Assembly: GCA_964431545.1 (NCBI GenBank)
Contig: CAYSLC010000025.1
Location: 1 to 37,317, forward strand
Reading direction: 5' to 3'
DNA length: 37,317 nt
Origin: CAYSLC01 sp964431545
GTDB lineage: Bacteria > Desulfobacterota > Desulfobacteria > Desulfobacterales > JAABSP01
In this document: piece after piece, positions 36,409 through 37,317 of the stretch
Layout of the letters: each line of letters opens with the position of its first letter
Position numbering within the stretch: the stretch's first letter is position 1
Position numbers and translations under genes: made by a program
The notes under the pieces: model-generated
Told to the model about the DNA's origin: nothing
Database searches by the model: none
What the model saw: the letters and a program-made list of their open reading frames with translations, nothing else

Positions 36409-37317
36409 TTACCGTTTCCGGCGGAGGGTAACCGCCAGCCCCGCGGCGGCCGCCGCCAAGAGGCTGACCAAGTATCCCATGGCACCCGTGCCGGCGGACG
36501 AGATGAAGCAGTTGTCATCGTTCTCCGGCGCGGGGGGCGCCTGGACGCTGATGGTCTGGACGGCCGTGCTGGTACATCCGCCCGTGCCCGTCGCCGTCAA
36601 GGTGACCACATAGGTGCCCGGCTCAGGGTAGGTATGGACGCTTCTCATGGCCGAGCCCTGGGTGGTATTGTCGCCGTAATCCCAGGACAGCGCTCCGGTG
36701 GATCCGGTTGCATCCAGGTTCACGGTGAGCGGCTTTTCACCGGTTCTCGGCATCGCGGTGAAGGTTGCCGTGGCGTCGCAATCCCCCAGCTCCGCCGCAT
36801 AGCCGGTCGAGAGAACCAGGATCATGCCGTTCGCCGCTCCGTCGGCATCGAAGATTCCTCCATCGACGATTTCGAACGTCACCGAGCGACGATCCGGACC
36901 AAAGGTGAAGCCATCCACAAGGCTGAACAGACTGGTGGTTACATTGTAAATGTACCAGACCATATCCTCGGGGATCGCCTCGGAAAAGTAGACCGTAATG
37001 GTGGCCGAGTCGCCGGGGTTCACCACGTCCGCCTCGAAGCCCACGAAGTCGCACGGCGCATCGAGGATGGCCGGGAAGTATGGGCTGCCTTCCATCAGTG
37101 TGATCAGCGAAACCAGCTCTTCGACGTTTTCGATGCCCTTCACGCCGATGACCCCTTCACAGATCCGAGACTGAATGAACAGCGAAAGCATATCGCTTTC
37201 GTTCTGATCGGCGTCGGGGGTGCCGTCGTTGTCCACATCGGACGTGGGATCATCCACCTCCTGGTCATCCGGTACGCCGTCGCCATCCTGGTCGTCGGCG
37301 GGGCCGGCGGTCTGGGT
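36409..37317 (-). CDS. Surface/exported protein with PKD domain and C-terminal sorting-like tail (5' part missing)
   Basis: The open frame runs off the right edge, so only the last 302 aa are seen. In order: an Asp-rich calcium-binding-like repeat region (DDQDGDGVPDDQE, DVDNDGTPDADQNESD) as in thrombospondin type 3 repeats; a region resembling the choice-of-anchor U domain (GDSATITVYFSEAIPED, then DGGIFDADGAANGMI); a PKD domain (SWDYGDNTTQGS, PEPGTYVVTLTATG); and a tail with NCFISSAGTGAMG, a membrane helix (YLVSLLAAAAAGLAVTL) and RRKR at the end. This motif-helix-basic pattern is that of proteins processed by C-terminal sorting proteases, with a Cys-Phe-Ile box. Probable T2SS client or cell-surface protein (inference). 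A GTG at 37257 is only an internal codon. Confidence 0.85.
   Translation of the reverse strand, partial: TQTAGPADDQDGDGVPDDQEVDDPTSDVDNDGTPDADQNESDMLSLFIQSRICEGVIGVKGIENVEELVSLITLMEGSPYFPAILDAPCDFVGFEADVVNPGDSATITVYFSEAIPEDMVWYIYNVTTSLFSLVDGFTFGPDRRSVTFEIVDGGIFDADGAANGMILVLSTGYAAELGDCDATATFTAMPRTGEKPLTVNLDATGSTGALSWDYGDNTTQGSAMRSVHTYPEPGTYVVTLTATGTGGCTSTAVQTISVQAPPAPENDDNCFISSAGTGAMGYLVSLLAAAAAGLAVTLRRKR

Overview
The window looks like chromosomal core sequence of a GC-rich, Gram-negative member of the Desulfobacterota (former Deltaproteobacteria). This rests on a split ATP synthase operon with both b and b' stalk subunits and no a or c genes, a 6S RNA-rny-tyrS block, a bactofilin gene inside the mreBCD-mrdA-rodA rod operon, a CHASE2 adenylate cyclase, and a type II secretion (T2SS) operon carrying a Geobacter-type gspN. 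No species can be named. There is no prophage, CRISPR array or intact insertion sequence.

Layout, left to right. (1) 1-221: two strong sigma70-like promoters point off the left edge, probably into a stable-RNA operon outside the window. (2) 222-3554, minus strand: 6S RNA, then rny and tyrS. A further strong promoter lies upstream at 3822-3851. (3) 3984-18188, minus strand: a long co-oriented run ldcA, serine hydrolase, mreB, mreC, mreD, mrdA, rodA, bactofilin, atpF' (b'), atpF, atpH, atpA, atpG, atpD, atpC, ended by two tandem intrinsic terminators. A promoter-like sequence in front of atpF' suggests the ATP synthase genes can also be transcribed alone. (4) 18221-18428, plus strand: a solitary tRNA-Pro(GGG) with its own promoter and terminator. 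(5) 18465-22052, minus strand: SH3-domain exported protein, Tat-type lipoprotein M48 protease and CHASE2 adenylate cyclase, tightly packed. (6) 22165-35855, plus strand: T2SS genes gspF-G-H-I-J-K-L-M-N-C-D-E, then a YidD-family gene that has gained a signal peptide, then an exported TPR protein with a hydrophobic GLGQ-type C-terminal region. (7) 36321-37317, minus strand: the 3' part of a large surface protein with calcium-binding-like aspartate repeats, a probable choice-of-anchor U region, a PKD domain and a C-terminal Cys-Phe-Ile/membrane-helix/basic tail.

How the genes work together: region 3 joins cell elongation (MreBCD, PBP2, RodA, bactofilin), peptidoglycan peptide trimming (LD-carboxypeptidase and perhaps the serine hydrolase) and energy supply (F1 plus stalk). 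Region 6 encodes nearly the whole exporter of folded periplasmic proteins; only the prepilin peptidase GspO and any pilotin are absent. The most unusual item is the secreted YidD-like protein plus TPR/membrane protein fused to the end of the T2SS operon. The SH3-M48-cyclase trio is a second candidate envelope system. Motif and start-site calls come from reading the sequence; operon extent, promoter activity and partner relations are inferred.
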